Source: Falsirhodobacter deserti | GTDB taxonomy: Bacteria; Pseudomonadota; Alphaproteobacteria; Rhodobacterales; Rhodobacteraceae | Direction of reading: 5' to 3' | DNA: 64,000 nucleotides | Assembly (NCBI RefSeq): GCF_004015795.1 | Contig: NZ_ML137218.1 | Location: 421,548-485,547 of the forward strand | Part shown: one piece after another, positions 46,538 to 54,579 of the stretch | How the letters are laid out: each line of letters begins with the position of its first letter | How positions within the stretch are numbered: the first letter of the stretch is position 1 | Made by a program: the position numbers and the translations under genes | Notes under the pieces: model-generated | Database searches by the model: none | What the model saw: only the letters and a program-made list of their open reading frames with translations | What the model was told of the DNA's origin: nothing

Positions 46538-47206
46538 ATGAAAGCTGCCGTCATCACCTATCCGGGGTCCAACTGTGACCGCGATCTGGCCGTCGCCTTC
46601 CGCGATGCGGGGGCCGAGGTCGTGACGGTCTGGCACAAGGAAACCGAACTGCCTGCCGGCGTGGACGTTGTCGGCGTTCCGGGCGGCTTTTCCTTCGGCG
46701 ATTACCTGCGCTGCGGCGCAATCGCGGCCCGCTCGCCCATTACCGGCGCGCTGGCGCGCCATGTGGAGCGTGGCGGCTATGCCATCGGCATCTGCAACGG
46801 CTTTCAAGTCCTGACCGAAACGGGCCTGCTGCCCGGTGCGCTGATGCGCAATGCGGGTCTGAAATACATCTGCAAGCAGGTGCATCTGAAGGTGGAAACC
46901 GCCGACAGCGCGTTCACGCAAGGGTATGCCAAGGGCAGCGCCATCACGGTGCCGATCGCGCATCACGACGGCAACTATACCGCCGATCCCGAAACGCTGA
47001 AAGCGCTGGCGGCCGAAGACCGGATCGCCTTCACCTATCTGGACAACCCTAACGGCGCGATGAACGACATCGCGGGCATCCTTTCGGCGAACCGCCGGGT
47101 GCTGGGCATGATGCCGCACCCCGAACGCGCAATGGACCCGCTGCTGGGTAGCGGCGACGGCCGGGCGATGTTCGACGCGCTTGTGGGCAGAATGGCGCTT
47201 GCCTGA
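46538..47206 (+). CDS. purQ: Phosphoribosylformylglycinamidine synthase glutaminase subunit
   Basis: Class I glutaminase that provides ammonia to FGAM synthase. 222 residues. The nucleophile is in GICNGFQVLTE (Cys), and the partner His-Glu in MMPHPERAM. The ATG at 46538 with GGAG upstream gives the usual MKAAVITYPGSNCDRD. Works with PurS (33.9 kb in this window) and PurL. Confidence 0.96.
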   Translation: MKAAVITYPGSNCDRDLAVAFRDAGAEVVTVWHKETELPAGVDVVGVPGGFSFGDYLRCGAIAARSPITGALARHVERGGYAIGICNGFQVLTETGLLPGALMRNAGLKYICKQVHLKVETADSAFTQGYAKGSAITVPIAHHDGNYTADPETLKALAAEDRIAFTYLDNPNGAMNDIAGILSANRRVLGMMPHPERAMDPLLGSGDGRAMFDALVGRMALA

Positions 47207-47232
47207 AACGCGCCCGCTTGAGGGTGGGGGCA

Positions 47233-47249
47233 GGCAGGAATATCCTGCC
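47233..47249 (+). promoter_or_regulatory. Inverted repeat just upstream of dctB
   Basis: GGCAGGA-ATA-TCCTGCC, perfect 7-base arms, ending 3 bases before the dctB ATG. It contains the only AGGA-like ribosome site, so it could hide the site in the mRNA or be a protein-binding site on DNA. No known operator matches. Confidence 0.45.
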
Positions 47250-47252
47250 ACC

Positions 47253-49016
47253 ATGGCTCGGCGTGATCACAGGGATGAGGATGGCGATGCCCGCACGGGA
47301 ATCTCGTGGCGGGTTCGTCTTGTCATCACGATCCTTACATTGATCGCGATCGGTGCGGTTCTGGTCACCAACCGCTGGATGACGGAACGTGCGACCGAAA
47401 CCACGCGCAACCGCGCCGAAGTGCGGATGGCGCTTTATTCGGGCAATCTGCTGAACGAATTGCAGCGCACCTCGGTCGTGCCGCTGCTGCTGGCGCGGGA
47501 TTCGGCGCTGATCAACGCGCTGTCCTCTACCGAGTTCACGGCCACGTCGCAGCGTCTGATCTCGTTCCAGACGGAAATCGGGGCGGCGTCCATTTCGCTT
47601 CTTGACCGGACGGGGCGGGTCGTGGGGGCCACGAACCGCAACCTGCTGGGCGCATCCTTCCGCAACGAGGCCTATTTCGTCGATGCGATGCGGACGAAGG
47701 ACACCGTTTTTTCCGCTACGCGGCGCACGGAAGGGGCGTTCGATTTCACCTATTCGCGGGCCGTGGTGCAGGACAACCAGGTGATCGGCGTGGTCGCCGT
47801 GGCGGTCGACCTGATGAAATACGAAAGGGCCTGGGCCGGATTGCAGGATGCGGTTCTGGTGACAGACAGCGAAGGTGTCGTGATCCTCGCGACAGAGCCG
47901 CGCTGGCGCGGGTTGAAGCTGACAGACGCGCTGGCGGTGCAGGACGCGCCTTCGGCGATCCGGCGCGCCTTCCAGTTGACGGCAGACTGGGCGCAGGAAC
48001 CGCCCGACGCCTACTTGAAGGGCGAGGCGGTGCTGCGTGCCGATGCGCGGGTGCCGTTCCGTGGCTGGCGGCTGATCACCTTCACGGCCTATGACGCGGT
48101 GCGCGAAAGGGTGAATGCCATTCTTGCGCTGGAGATCATGGGCTTTGCCATCCTCCTTGCCGCGACGTTCTACATGCTGTCGCGCCGGGCATGGTCGCAA
48201 AGCATGTCGTTCCAGCGCGAATCTGCCGAGCTGCGCCTGTTGAACCAGCGCCTTCAGCGCGAGATCGCGGAGCGGGAAAAGGCCCAGAAGGATCTTGCCG
48301 TGGCCGAGGCGACGCTGGCGCAATCGTCCAAGCTGGCGGCGCTGGGCGAGATGTCGGCTGCGGTCAGCCACGAGCTGAACCAGCCGCTGGCAGCGATGAA
48401 AACCTATCTGGCAGGTGCGCGCCTTCTTTTGCAGCGCAAGCGGGCCGAGGAAGCGATGTCCTCGTTCCAGCGGATCGATGATCTGATCGAGCGGATGGGC
48501 GCAATCACCCGCCAGCTGAAATCCTATGCCCGCAAGGGCGGAGAGGCGTTCGAGCCTGTGGACGTGCGCCATTGCGTGTCCGGCGCGCTGTCGATGATGG
48601 AACCGCAACTGAAGGTGCGTGTGGTGCGGATCAACCGGCAGGTTCCGCGCGCGCCCGTCATGGTCATGGCCGACCGGCTGCGGTTGGAGCAGGTGATCAT
48701 CAACCTGTTGCGCAATGCGCTGGATGCGACAAAGGATGTGGGCCAGCCGCAGATCGACATCACCTTGCAAGTGGGTGCCACCGTCAGCCTGACGGTGCGC
48801 GACAACGGCCCCGGTATCGCAGATCCGGCCAATCTGTTCGAACCGTTCTATACCACCAAGAAGCCGGGCGAGGGCGTCGGCCTCGGGCTCGCGATCTCCT
48901 CGGGGATCGTGCGCGATCTGGGGGGGCGGCTGACGGCGAAGAATGCCGAAGGGGGCGGGGCTGTTTTCGAGGTCCAGCTGCCCTTAATTGAAAAGAAGAC
49001 AGAAGCAGCAGAGTGA
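47253..49016 (+). CDS. dctB: C4-dicarboxylate sensor histidine kinase
   Basis: Membrane sensor kinase, 587 residues, of the DctB type that senses succinate, fumarate or malate. Two transmembrane helices (VRLVITILTLIAIGAVLVTN near residue 20-40; ILALEIMGFAILLAATFYML near 290-310) enclose a periplasmic dCache-like sensor. A coiled coil leads to the H-box (MSAAVSHELNQPLAAMKTYL), then N, G1 (DNGPGIAD) and G2 (GEGVGLGLAISSGI) boxes. Its partner regulator follows after 7 bases. No dctP/Q/M or dctA target gene is in the window. Confidence 0.92.
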   Translation: MARRDHRDEDGDARTGISWRVRLVITILTLIAIGAVLVTNRWMTERATETTRNRAEVRMALYSGNLLNELQRTSVVPLLLARDSALINALSSTEFTATSQRLISFQTEIGAASISLLDRTGRVVGATNRNLLGASFRNEAYFVDAMRTKDTVFSATRRTEGAFDFTYSRAVVQDNQVIGVVAVAVDLMKYERAWAGLQDAVLVTDSEGVVILATEPRWRGLKLTDALAVQDAPSAIRRAFQLTADWAQEPPDAYLKGEAVLRADARVPFRGWRLITFTAYDAVRERVNAILALEIMGFAILLAATFYMLSRRAWSQSMSFQRESAELRLLNQRLQREIAEREKAQKDLAVAEATLAQSSKLAALGEMSAAVSHELNQPLAAMKTYLAGARLLLQRKRAEEAMSSFQRIDDLIERMGAITRQLKSYARKGGEAFEPVDVRHCVSGALSMMEPQLKVRVVRINRQVPRAPVMVMADRLRLEQVIINLLRNALDATKDVGQPQIDITLQVGATVSLTVRDNGPGIADPANLFEPFYTTKKPGEGVGLGLAISSGIVRDLGGRLTAKNAEGGGAVFEVQLPLIEKKTEAAE

Positions 49017-49023
49017 GGTTAGA

Positions 49024-50352
49024 ATGGCCCGCACGATGAAGGTCGCTATCGTCGATGACGAAGCGGACATGCGGCAGTCGGTCAGCCAGTGGCTGGCGCT
49101 GTCGGGGTTCGATACGGAAGCCTATGCCTCCGCGGAAGAAGCGCTGAAGGCCATCGGGCCGGATTATCCCGGCGTGGTCGTCAGCGATATTCGCATGCCC
49201 GGCATGGACGGGATGGCGATGCTGAAGCGGTTCATGAGCCTTGATTCCGCCCTGCCGGTCATCATGATCACCGGCCATGGCGATGTGCCCATGGCGGTGG
49301 AGGCGATGCGGCTGGGGGCCTATGACTTTCTTGAAAAGCCGTTCAACCCGGACCGGATGACCGAATTGGCCAAGAAGGCCACGCAGGCGCGGCGCATGAC
49401 GCTGGACAACCGTGCCCTGCGACGCGAGCTTTCGGACGGCAGCGTGATCATGAAGAAGCTGATCGGCGCCTCCCCCGCGATGGAACGTTTGCGCGAGGAT
49501 ATTCTGGATCTGGGGCAGGCTGACAGCCACGTGCTGATCGATGGTGAAACCGGCACCGGCAAGACGCTGGTGGCCCATGCGCTTCATGCCGTGGGGCCGC
49601 GCGCGGGCAAGAAGTTCGTGACCATTTCCTGCGCCGCATGGACCGAGGACCAGCTTCAGGCCCGCCTGTTCGGCCCCGTGGAGGAAGGCGGCCTGCCGCT
49701 GGTGGACGAGGCCCGCGGCGGCACGCTTTGCCTTGAGGACGTGGAGGCGCTGAGCCATCCGCTGCAGTCGCGCCTGCTGACGCTGATCAACGAACAGGAT
49801 ATCCCGCCGGAAACGCGCATCATCGCGATCTGCAACCAGCATTCGCCTGACAAGACGCTGGAGGATGTGCTGCGGCCGGACCTGTTCTATCGACTTGGAG
49901 CGATGACTATCGTGTTGCCGCCGCTGCGCACGCGCGGCGAAGACATCCTGACGCTGTTCACGCGCATGTCCGAACAGTTCGCCGAGGAGTATGGCTGCGA
50001 TGCCCCGCAGGTGACCGCGCAGGAAGCGGCGCAGCTTTTGCAGGCCCCCTGGCCGGGCAATGTGCGCCAGCTGGTGAATATTGCAGAACGGGCGGTGCTT
50101 CAGAACCGTCGTGGGTCCGGGTCCATCGCGTCGCTGCTGATGGCGGATAACGAAGCCTCTGGCCCGGCGCTGACCACGGAAGGAAAGCCGCTGAAGGATT
50201 ACGTCGAGGCGTTCGAACGGATGCTGATCGACAACACGATGCGCCGGCACAGGGGGTCCATCGTCGCGGTGATGGAAGAGCTTTGCCTGCCCCGCCGCAC
50301 CCTGAACGAGAAGATGGCGAAGTACAGCTTGCAGCGCGCCGATTATGTCTGA
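49024..50352 (+). CDS. dctD: DctD-type response regulator without GAFTGA
   Basis: 442-residue response regulator: receiver domain (phospho-Asp in VVSDIRMPGMDG), a central AAA+ domain of the NtrC class (GETGTGKT; WPGNVRQL) and a FIS-type C-terminal helix-turn-helix (HRGSIVAVMEELCLPRRTLNEKM). The AAA+ domain is unusual: LFG runs directly to GGTL through about nine residues, so the GAFTGA loop that contacts sigma-54 is gone, and the Walker B is ED where DE is normal. It should not activate sigma-54 polymerase in the usual way. It is cotranscribed with dctB. Confidence 0.9.
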   Translation: MARTMKVAIVDDEADMRQSVSQWLALSGFDTEAYASAEEALKAIGPDYPGVVVSDIRMPGMDGMAMLKRFMSLDSALPVIMITGHGDVPMAVEAMRLGAYDFLEKPFNPDRMTELAKKATQARRMTLDNRALRRELSDGSVIMKKLIGASPAMERLREDILDLGQADSHVLIDGETGTGKTLVAHALHAVGPRAGKKFVTISCAAWTEDQLQARLFGPVEEGGLPLVDEARGGTLCLEDVEALSHPLQSRLLTLINEQDIPPETRIIAICNQHSPDKTLEDVLRPDLFYRLGAMTIVLPPLRTRGEDILTLFTRMSEQFAEEYGCDAPQVTAQEAAQLLQAPWPGNVRQLVNIAERAVLQNRRGSGSIASLLMADNEASGPALTTEGKPLKDYVEAFERMLIDNTMRRHRGSIVAVMEELCLPRRTLNEKMAKYSLQRADYV

Positions 50353-50355
50353 AAC

Positions 50356-50379
50356 CACGGCGCGTGATCCCGCGCCGTG
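50356..50379 (+). terminator. Hairpin after dctD
   Basis: CACGGCGCG, loop TGATCC, CGCGCCGTG, starting 4 bases after the stop. A 9-base GC stem but no U-run, so it is a possible Rho-assisted or 3'-end-protecting hairpin. Confidence 0.5.
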
Positions 50380-50951
50380 AAAGGCCGCTCGATGCTGCGT
50401 ATCGTGTTGCTTTGCCGTGTCGCTGCCGTCTGCGCGTATCAGCCGCAGCAAAAGGGGCGCCATGCCACCGGCGCCCTGACTGGCAGCCCCGCGGAGGAGG
50501 TTCCGAGCGGCGGCATCCGTGATGGTGCGTAAGTCGGTGGGGTGCAGTGAAATCCGCCTGTGGAAAAGACCCATTGTCTTTTGCGCCGCGCTGACCTTAT
50601 TGTCGCATGACGTGGGTCTGTCCGCCATGCGGCAGCCACGTGACCGAGTTTTGCCACCTGCCATGGACCAAAGGGGAAGCCCTTCAGGCCGTGACGGACG
50701 GCGCAAGCGGCCTTCACCGGGCCGGACCATTCACCCACCGAAGCTTCGGCGGGTCGATCAACAGGGCGCGCGATGCGTCCGGGACAGAACCGCGATGGAC
50801 GCAGGAGTGACGACAAAGGATGAGAGGTGCCCCCGCGGCGCCCCGTCCGTTTGTCCTCCGCGCATTCTCGCCCCTACAAGCCGCCACTTGCAGATCCGCC
50901 CCCATTCCCGCTTGCGCGGGCAGGGCCTCTGTCTGGGCGCTATGGATAACA
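50380..50951 (+). promoter_or_regulatory. Non-coding region upstream of rne, likely long 5' leader
   Basis: 572 bases without a convincing gene in either direction. It holds several hairpins: GGGCGCC/GGCGCCC (50455-50476), ACCC-A-CCGAAGCTTCGG-C-GGGT (50733-50754) and CCCGC/GCGGG (50907-50920). A weak promoter-like pair TTGTCT-17-TTATTG lies at 50574-50602. In other bacteria RNase E controls its own mRNA through a long structured 5' leader, so this is the natural place for such control here. I found no recognisable protein remnant. Confidence 0.5.
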
Positions 50952-53342
50952 ATGGCCAAGAAAATGCTTATCGATGCCACCCACCCGGAGGAGACCCGGG
51001 TCGTGGTGGTGGACGGAAACAAGGTCGAGGATTTCGACTTTGAAACCGTCAACAGACGCCAGATCTCTGGCAACATCTATCTTGCAAAGGTAACGCGGGT
51101 CGAACCGTCGCTTCAGGCGGCCTTTGTCGATTACGGCGGGAACCGCCACGGCTTCCTCGCCTTTGCCGAGATTCACCCCGATTATTACCAGATCCCCGTC
51201 GCCGACCGCGAGGCGCTGCTGGCCGAGGAGCGGGCCTTTGCCCGTGACGACGAGGAAGAAAAGAAGCAGGCCGAGGCCGAGGAAACCGCTTCCGACGACG
51301 AGGATTCGGACGAGATCGAATCCGTCGCCGAAGAGGATGTGAGCGACGAAATCCGTGCGCCCCGCAAGCCGCGTGCGCGCCGCTACAAAATCCAGGAAGT
51401 GATCAAGGTCCGGCAGATCATGCTGGTGCAGGTTGTCAAGGAAGAACGTGGCAACAAGGGTGCCGCGCTGACGACCTATCTGTCGCTGGCGGGCCGGTAC
51501 TGCGTGCTGATGCCGAACACGGCGCGGGGCGGCGGGATTTCCCGCAAGATCACGCAGGCCGCCGACCGCAAGAAGCTGAAGGAAATCGCGGCAGAGCTGG
51601 AGGTGCCGGAGGGCGCCGGCCTGATCATCCGCACGGCGGGTGCTAAGCGCACGAAGCCGGAAATCCGTCGCGACTATGAATACCTGATGCGCCTTTGGGA
51701 ACAGATCCGCGAGCTGACGCTGAAATCCGTCGCGCCGGCCCAGATCTATGAAGAAGGCGATCTGATCAAACGCACGATCCGCGACCTGTTCAACCGCGAG
51801 ATCGAGGAAGTTCTGGTGGAGGGCGAGGGTGGCTATCGCACCGCCAAGGACTTCATGCGGATGATCATGCCCGATCACGCACGGCAGGTGAAACGCTATT
51901 CCGATCCGATGCCGCTGTTCGCGCGCTATCAGGTGGAAAGCTATCTGGGCGGCATGTTCAACCCGGTCGTTCAGCTGAAGTCGGGCGGCTATATCGTCAT
52001 CGGCGTGACCGAGGCGCTGGTTGCGATCGACGTCAACTCCGGCCGGGCCACCAAGGAAGGCTCGATCGAGGAAACGGCGCTCAAGACCAACCTCGAAGCC
52101 GCCGAAGAGGTGGCGCGCCAGCTTCGCCTGCGCGATCTGGCCGGCCTGATCGTGATCGACTTCATCGACATGGACGAGCGGAAGAACAACATCGCCGTCG
52201 AAAAGCGGATGAAGGAAAAGCTGAAGACCGACCGTGCGCGCATCCAGATGGGCCGCATTTCGGGCTTTGGCCTGATGGAGATGAGCCGCCAGCGCCTGCA
52301 TCCGGGCATGCTGGAATCCACCACGCAGCCTTGTGCGCATTGCCACGGCACGGGCCTGATCCGGTCCGATGACAGCCTTGCCCTGCAGGTTCTGCGCCAG
52401 CTGGAGGAAGAGGGCACGCGCAAGCGGTCCAAGGAAGTGTTGCTGAAGGCGCCGGTCGCCGTCATCAACTTCCTGCTGAACAACAAGCGTGAGCATATTG
52501 CGCTGATCGAAACGCGTTACGGCATGGCCGTGCGGATCGAGGCGGACCCGCATCTGGTTTCGCCCGACTATTCGATCGAGAAGTTCAACACCGCAACGCG
52601 CATCGTGCCTGCAAGCCAGGTCGTGACGGGCGATGCCTCGCTGATGGGCGATCTGGTGGAGGAAGAGGAAGACCTCGACCTGCCGGTGCCGGTCGAGGAG
52701 GAAGAAGCGCAGGTGGAGGCGCAGCCGGAAGCGGTTGAAGAAGAGGGTGAAGGTCCTTCGCGCAAGAAGCGCCGCCGCCGTCGCCGCCGGAAGGGCAACG
52801 GCGCCGAAACCGCGATGAGCGATGTGGCCTCGGACGAGGATACGGCTGGCGGTGAAAGCATCGCCGAAGAGGTTGCGGCAGCGCCGGTCGAACCGGAGCC
52901 TGCACCCGCGCCGGCACCTGTTGCGGAAGAGCCCGCAGCCGAAGCCGCGCCGGTAGAGGCTGCTGCCGAGGAAGCACCCGCTGCCGAAGCGCCCCGCCGC
53001 CGGACGCGCACGCGCAAGAAGGCAGAGCAGGAGGCGGTTGCGGAAGCCGTGGCCGAAGAAGCTGCCCCCGCGCCCAAACGCACGCGGAGCCGCAAAAAGG
53101 CCGAAGAGCCTGCGGTTGCGGCAGAGGAAGCGCCCAAGCCGCGCACCCGTTCCCGCAAGAAGGCGGAGCCGGTTGCCGAGGAGGCCGCCGAGGCCCCTAC
53201 GCCCAAGCGCACGCGGAGCCGCAAGAAAGCCGAGGCTGTGCCAGCCGAAGCGCCCGCACCCGTGGCTGCGCCCGCGCCCGCCCCGGAATCCGCCGAAGAG
53301 GCGCCCAAGCGGCGCCGCGGCTGGTGGGCCGTCAACACCTGA
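50952..53342 (+). CDS. rne: Ribonuclease E
   Basis: Main mRNA-decay and RNA-processing endonuclease, 796 residues. N-terminal half: S1 domain split by an acidic alphaproteobacterial insert (EEEKKQAEAEETASDDEDSDE, about residues 98-125), 5' sensor and DNase I-like regions (VEGEGGYRTAKDFMRMIMPDHARQVKRY; VTEALVAIDVNSGRAT), and the zinc link (CAHCHGTG). C-terminal half: acidic, then an Arg-rich stretch and repeats of TRSRKKAE, ending RRRGWWAVNT. The tail should scaffold a degradosome. The start is MAKKMLIDAT, with only a weak ribosome site. Confidence 0.96.
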   Translation: MAKKMLIDATHPEETRVVVVDGNKVEDFDFETVNRRQISGNIYLAKVTRVEPSLQAAFVDYGGNRHGFLAFAEIHPDYYQIPVADREALLAEERAFARDDEEEKKQAEAEETASDDEDSDEIESVAEEDVSDEIRAPRKPRARRYKIQEVIKVRQIMLVQVVKEERGNKGAALTTYLSLAGRYCVLMPNTARGGGISRKITQAADRKKLKEIAAELEVPEGAGLIIRTAGAKRTKPEIRRDYEYLMRLWEQIRELTLKSVAPAQIYEEGDLIKRTIRDLFNREIEEVLVEGEGGYRTAKDFMRMIMPDHARQVKRYSDPMPLFARYQVESYLGGMFNPVVQLKSGGYIVIGVTEALVAIDVNSGRATKEGSIEETALKTNLEAAEEVARQLRLRDLAGLIVIDFIDMDERKNNIAVEKRMKEKLKTDRARIQMGRISGFGLMEMSRQRLHPGMLESTTQPCAHCHGTGLIRSDDSLALQVLRQLEEEGTRKRSKEVLLKAPVAVINFLLNNKREHIALIETRYGMAVRIEADPHLVSPDYSIEKFNTATRIVPASQVVTGDASLMGDLVEEEEDLDLPVPVEEEEAQVEAQPEAVEEEGEGPSRKKRRRRRRRKGNGAETAMSDVASDEDTAGGESIAEEVAAAPVEPEPAPAPAPVAEEPAAEAAPVEAAAEEAPAAEAPRRRTRTRKKAEQEAVAEAVAEEAAPAPKRTRSRKKAEEPAVAAEEAPKPRTRSRKKAEPVAEEAAEAPTPKRTRSRKKAEAVPAEAPAPVAAPAPAPESAEEAPKRRRGWWAVNT
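52996..53233 (+). repeat. Four imperfect coding repeats in the RNase E tail
   Basis: Four copies of a T-R-(S/T)-R-K-K-A-E block with a preceding Arg/Lys-Pro pair, at about 52996-53030, 53077-53108, 53139-53168 and 53200-53233, separated by acidic/Ala-Pro linkers. These basic blocks alternate with acidic linkers and are expected to bind RNA or partner proteins. Confidence 0.7.
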
Positions 53343-53347
53343 TACTG

Positions 53348-53372
53348 AAAGGGCGCCTTCGGGCGCCCTTTT
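53348..53372 (+). terminator. Rho-independent terminator of rne
   Basis: AAAGGGCGCC, TTCG loop, GGCGCCCTTT, T. Five bases after the stop. Confidence 0.9.
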
Positions 53373-53444
53373 CGCACGATGAAGTGACGGGCGGCGTCTC
53401 GTGAAGAAGGGCCTGTCATGGTACGGACAGGAAAAGGAGGCGCC

Positions 53445-54191
53445 ATGTTCGGGTTTGATGTTATGGATGCCGGGCTGGTCTCGGCGATGATGATCGCACT
53501 GGTTGCGGGCGTCCTGAGCTTTCTGAGCCCCTGCGTTCTGCCGATCGTTCCACCCTATCTGGCCTATATGGGCGGCATCAGCATGTCCGACATCAACGGA
53601 CAGCGCCGCCGCCGCATCCTGCTGCCGGCGCTGTTCTTCGTGCTGGGTCTTTCCACCGTGTTCGTGTTTCTTGGAATGGCGGCTTCGGCGCTTGGATCGC
53701 TGCTGCTGCAATACCAGGGGCTGATGACAAAGGCCGCCGGCTTGGTCGTGATCGTCTTCGGCCTGCACTTTCTTGGCCTGTTCCGCATTCCCATCCTTGA
53801 CCGCGAGGCGCGGGTGGATGCAGGGGATCGCGGCGGTTCGGCGCTTGGTGCCTATGTGCTGGGGCTGGCCTTCGCCTTTGGCTGGACGCCCTGCATCGGC
53901 CCGCAGCTGGGCGCGATCCTGTCACTGGCCGCAAGCGAGGCGAACGTGACGCGCGGCACCGCGCTTCTGGGCGTTTATGCGCTGGGTCTCGGGCTGCCCT
54001 TCCTGCTGGCGGCCCTGTTCATCAACCGCGCCGTCGGCGTGATGAACCGCCTGAAGCCGTGGATGGGCGTGATCGAAAAGGCGATGGGCGTGCTGCTGAT
54101 CATTGTGGGCGTTGCGCTTGTGACGGGCATGTTCACGGCGTTTTCGTTCTTCCTGCTGGAAAACGTGCCGGTCCTTGGGCGCTTGGGTTAA
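53445..54191 (+). CDS. ccdA: Cytochrome c biogenesis protein CcdA
   Basis: Six-helix membrane protein (248 residues) that passes electrons from cytoplasmic thioredoxin to periplasmic thiol proteins for cytochrome c maturation. The two redox cysteines are in FLSPCVLPIVPPYLAY and FGWTPCIGPQLGAIL. The start at 53445 has an AAAGGAGG site. The stop overlaps the convergent RHH gene by 4 bases. Confidence 0.94.
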   Translation: MFGFDVMDAGLVSAMMIALVAGVLSFLSPCVLPIVPPYLAYMGGISMSDINGQRRRRILLPALFFVLGLSTVFVFLGMAASALGSLLLQYQGLMTKAAGLVVIVFGLHFLGLFRIPILDREARVDAGDRGGSALGAYVLGLAFAFGWTPCIGPQLGAILSLAASEANVTRGTALLGVYALGLGLPFLLAALFINRAVGVMNRLKPWMGVIEKAMGVLLIIVGVALVTGMFTAFSFFLLENVPVLGRLG

Positions 54192-54400
54192 CGCGCCTGA
54201 TACCAGCGCAGCACGTAAACGCGGATGGCCGAGGCGAGGTTCGACTCCCCCCGCGTTTCGTCGATCTCGGCGGCAAGCTGGTTGAAGGCCTTGCCTTCAT
54301 TTTGCGCGATGCTGCGGAAAGCCTGCCAGAACTCCCGCTCCAGCGTGACGGATGTGCGGTGGCCGTGCAGGGTCAGCGAATGCTTCTCAGGTCCGTTCAT
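54188..54400 (-). CDS. Ribbon-helix-helix domain protein
   Basis: 70-residue protein of the RHH_4 type. A short beta strand (HRTSVTLEREFW) is followed by two helices (EFWQAFRSIAQNEGKAFNQLAAEID; NLASAIRVYVLRWYQ), the layout of ribbon-helix-helix DNA binders. Its ATG overlaps the DUF4169 stop (ATGA), making it the last gene of fumC-DUF4169-RHH. It may regulate this operon or other genes; no target is visible. Confidence 0.85.
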   Translation of the reverse strand: MNGPEKHSLTLHGHRTSVTLEREFWQAFRSIAQNEGKAFNQLAAEIDETRGESNLASAIRVYVLRWYQAR

Positions 54401-54579
54401 TCAGCATCGTCGCGTTCATGTCCGTCAAGGGTGCGGCGGGCCTTTTCGGCCTCTGCCTGCTGACGGTGACGTTCGGCCTTGGTCAGGCCGAACTTCGCTG
54501 CATTGGCGTCGCCCTGTGCGCGCTTTGCATCACGCTCGCGCGTTTTGCGAACGGCGCGCAGGTTGACGATCTGTGCCAT
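54397..54579 (-). CDS. DUF4169 family protein, 60 residues
   Basis: A short, very charged helical protein ([24 protein letters not shown]..., ending HERDDAE) of the DUF4169 family, conserved in Rhodobacterales beside an RHH protein and fumC. The function is unknown. Start and stop overlap the neighbouring genes (1 base with fumC, 4 with the RHH gene). Confidence 0.85.
   Translation of the reverse strand: MAQIVNLRAVRKTRERDAKRAQGDANAAKFGLTKAERHRQQAEAEKARRTLDGHERDDAE

Noticed and set aside
50519-51043. Plus-strand frames of 174 and 67 codons before rne
   Set aside because: Atypical composition, no ribosome site, no family resemblance; better explained as rne leader.
50940-53768. 942-codon minus-strand frame opposite rne
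   Set aside because: It mirrors rne and ccdA codon structure; the sense strand carries all RNase E motifs.
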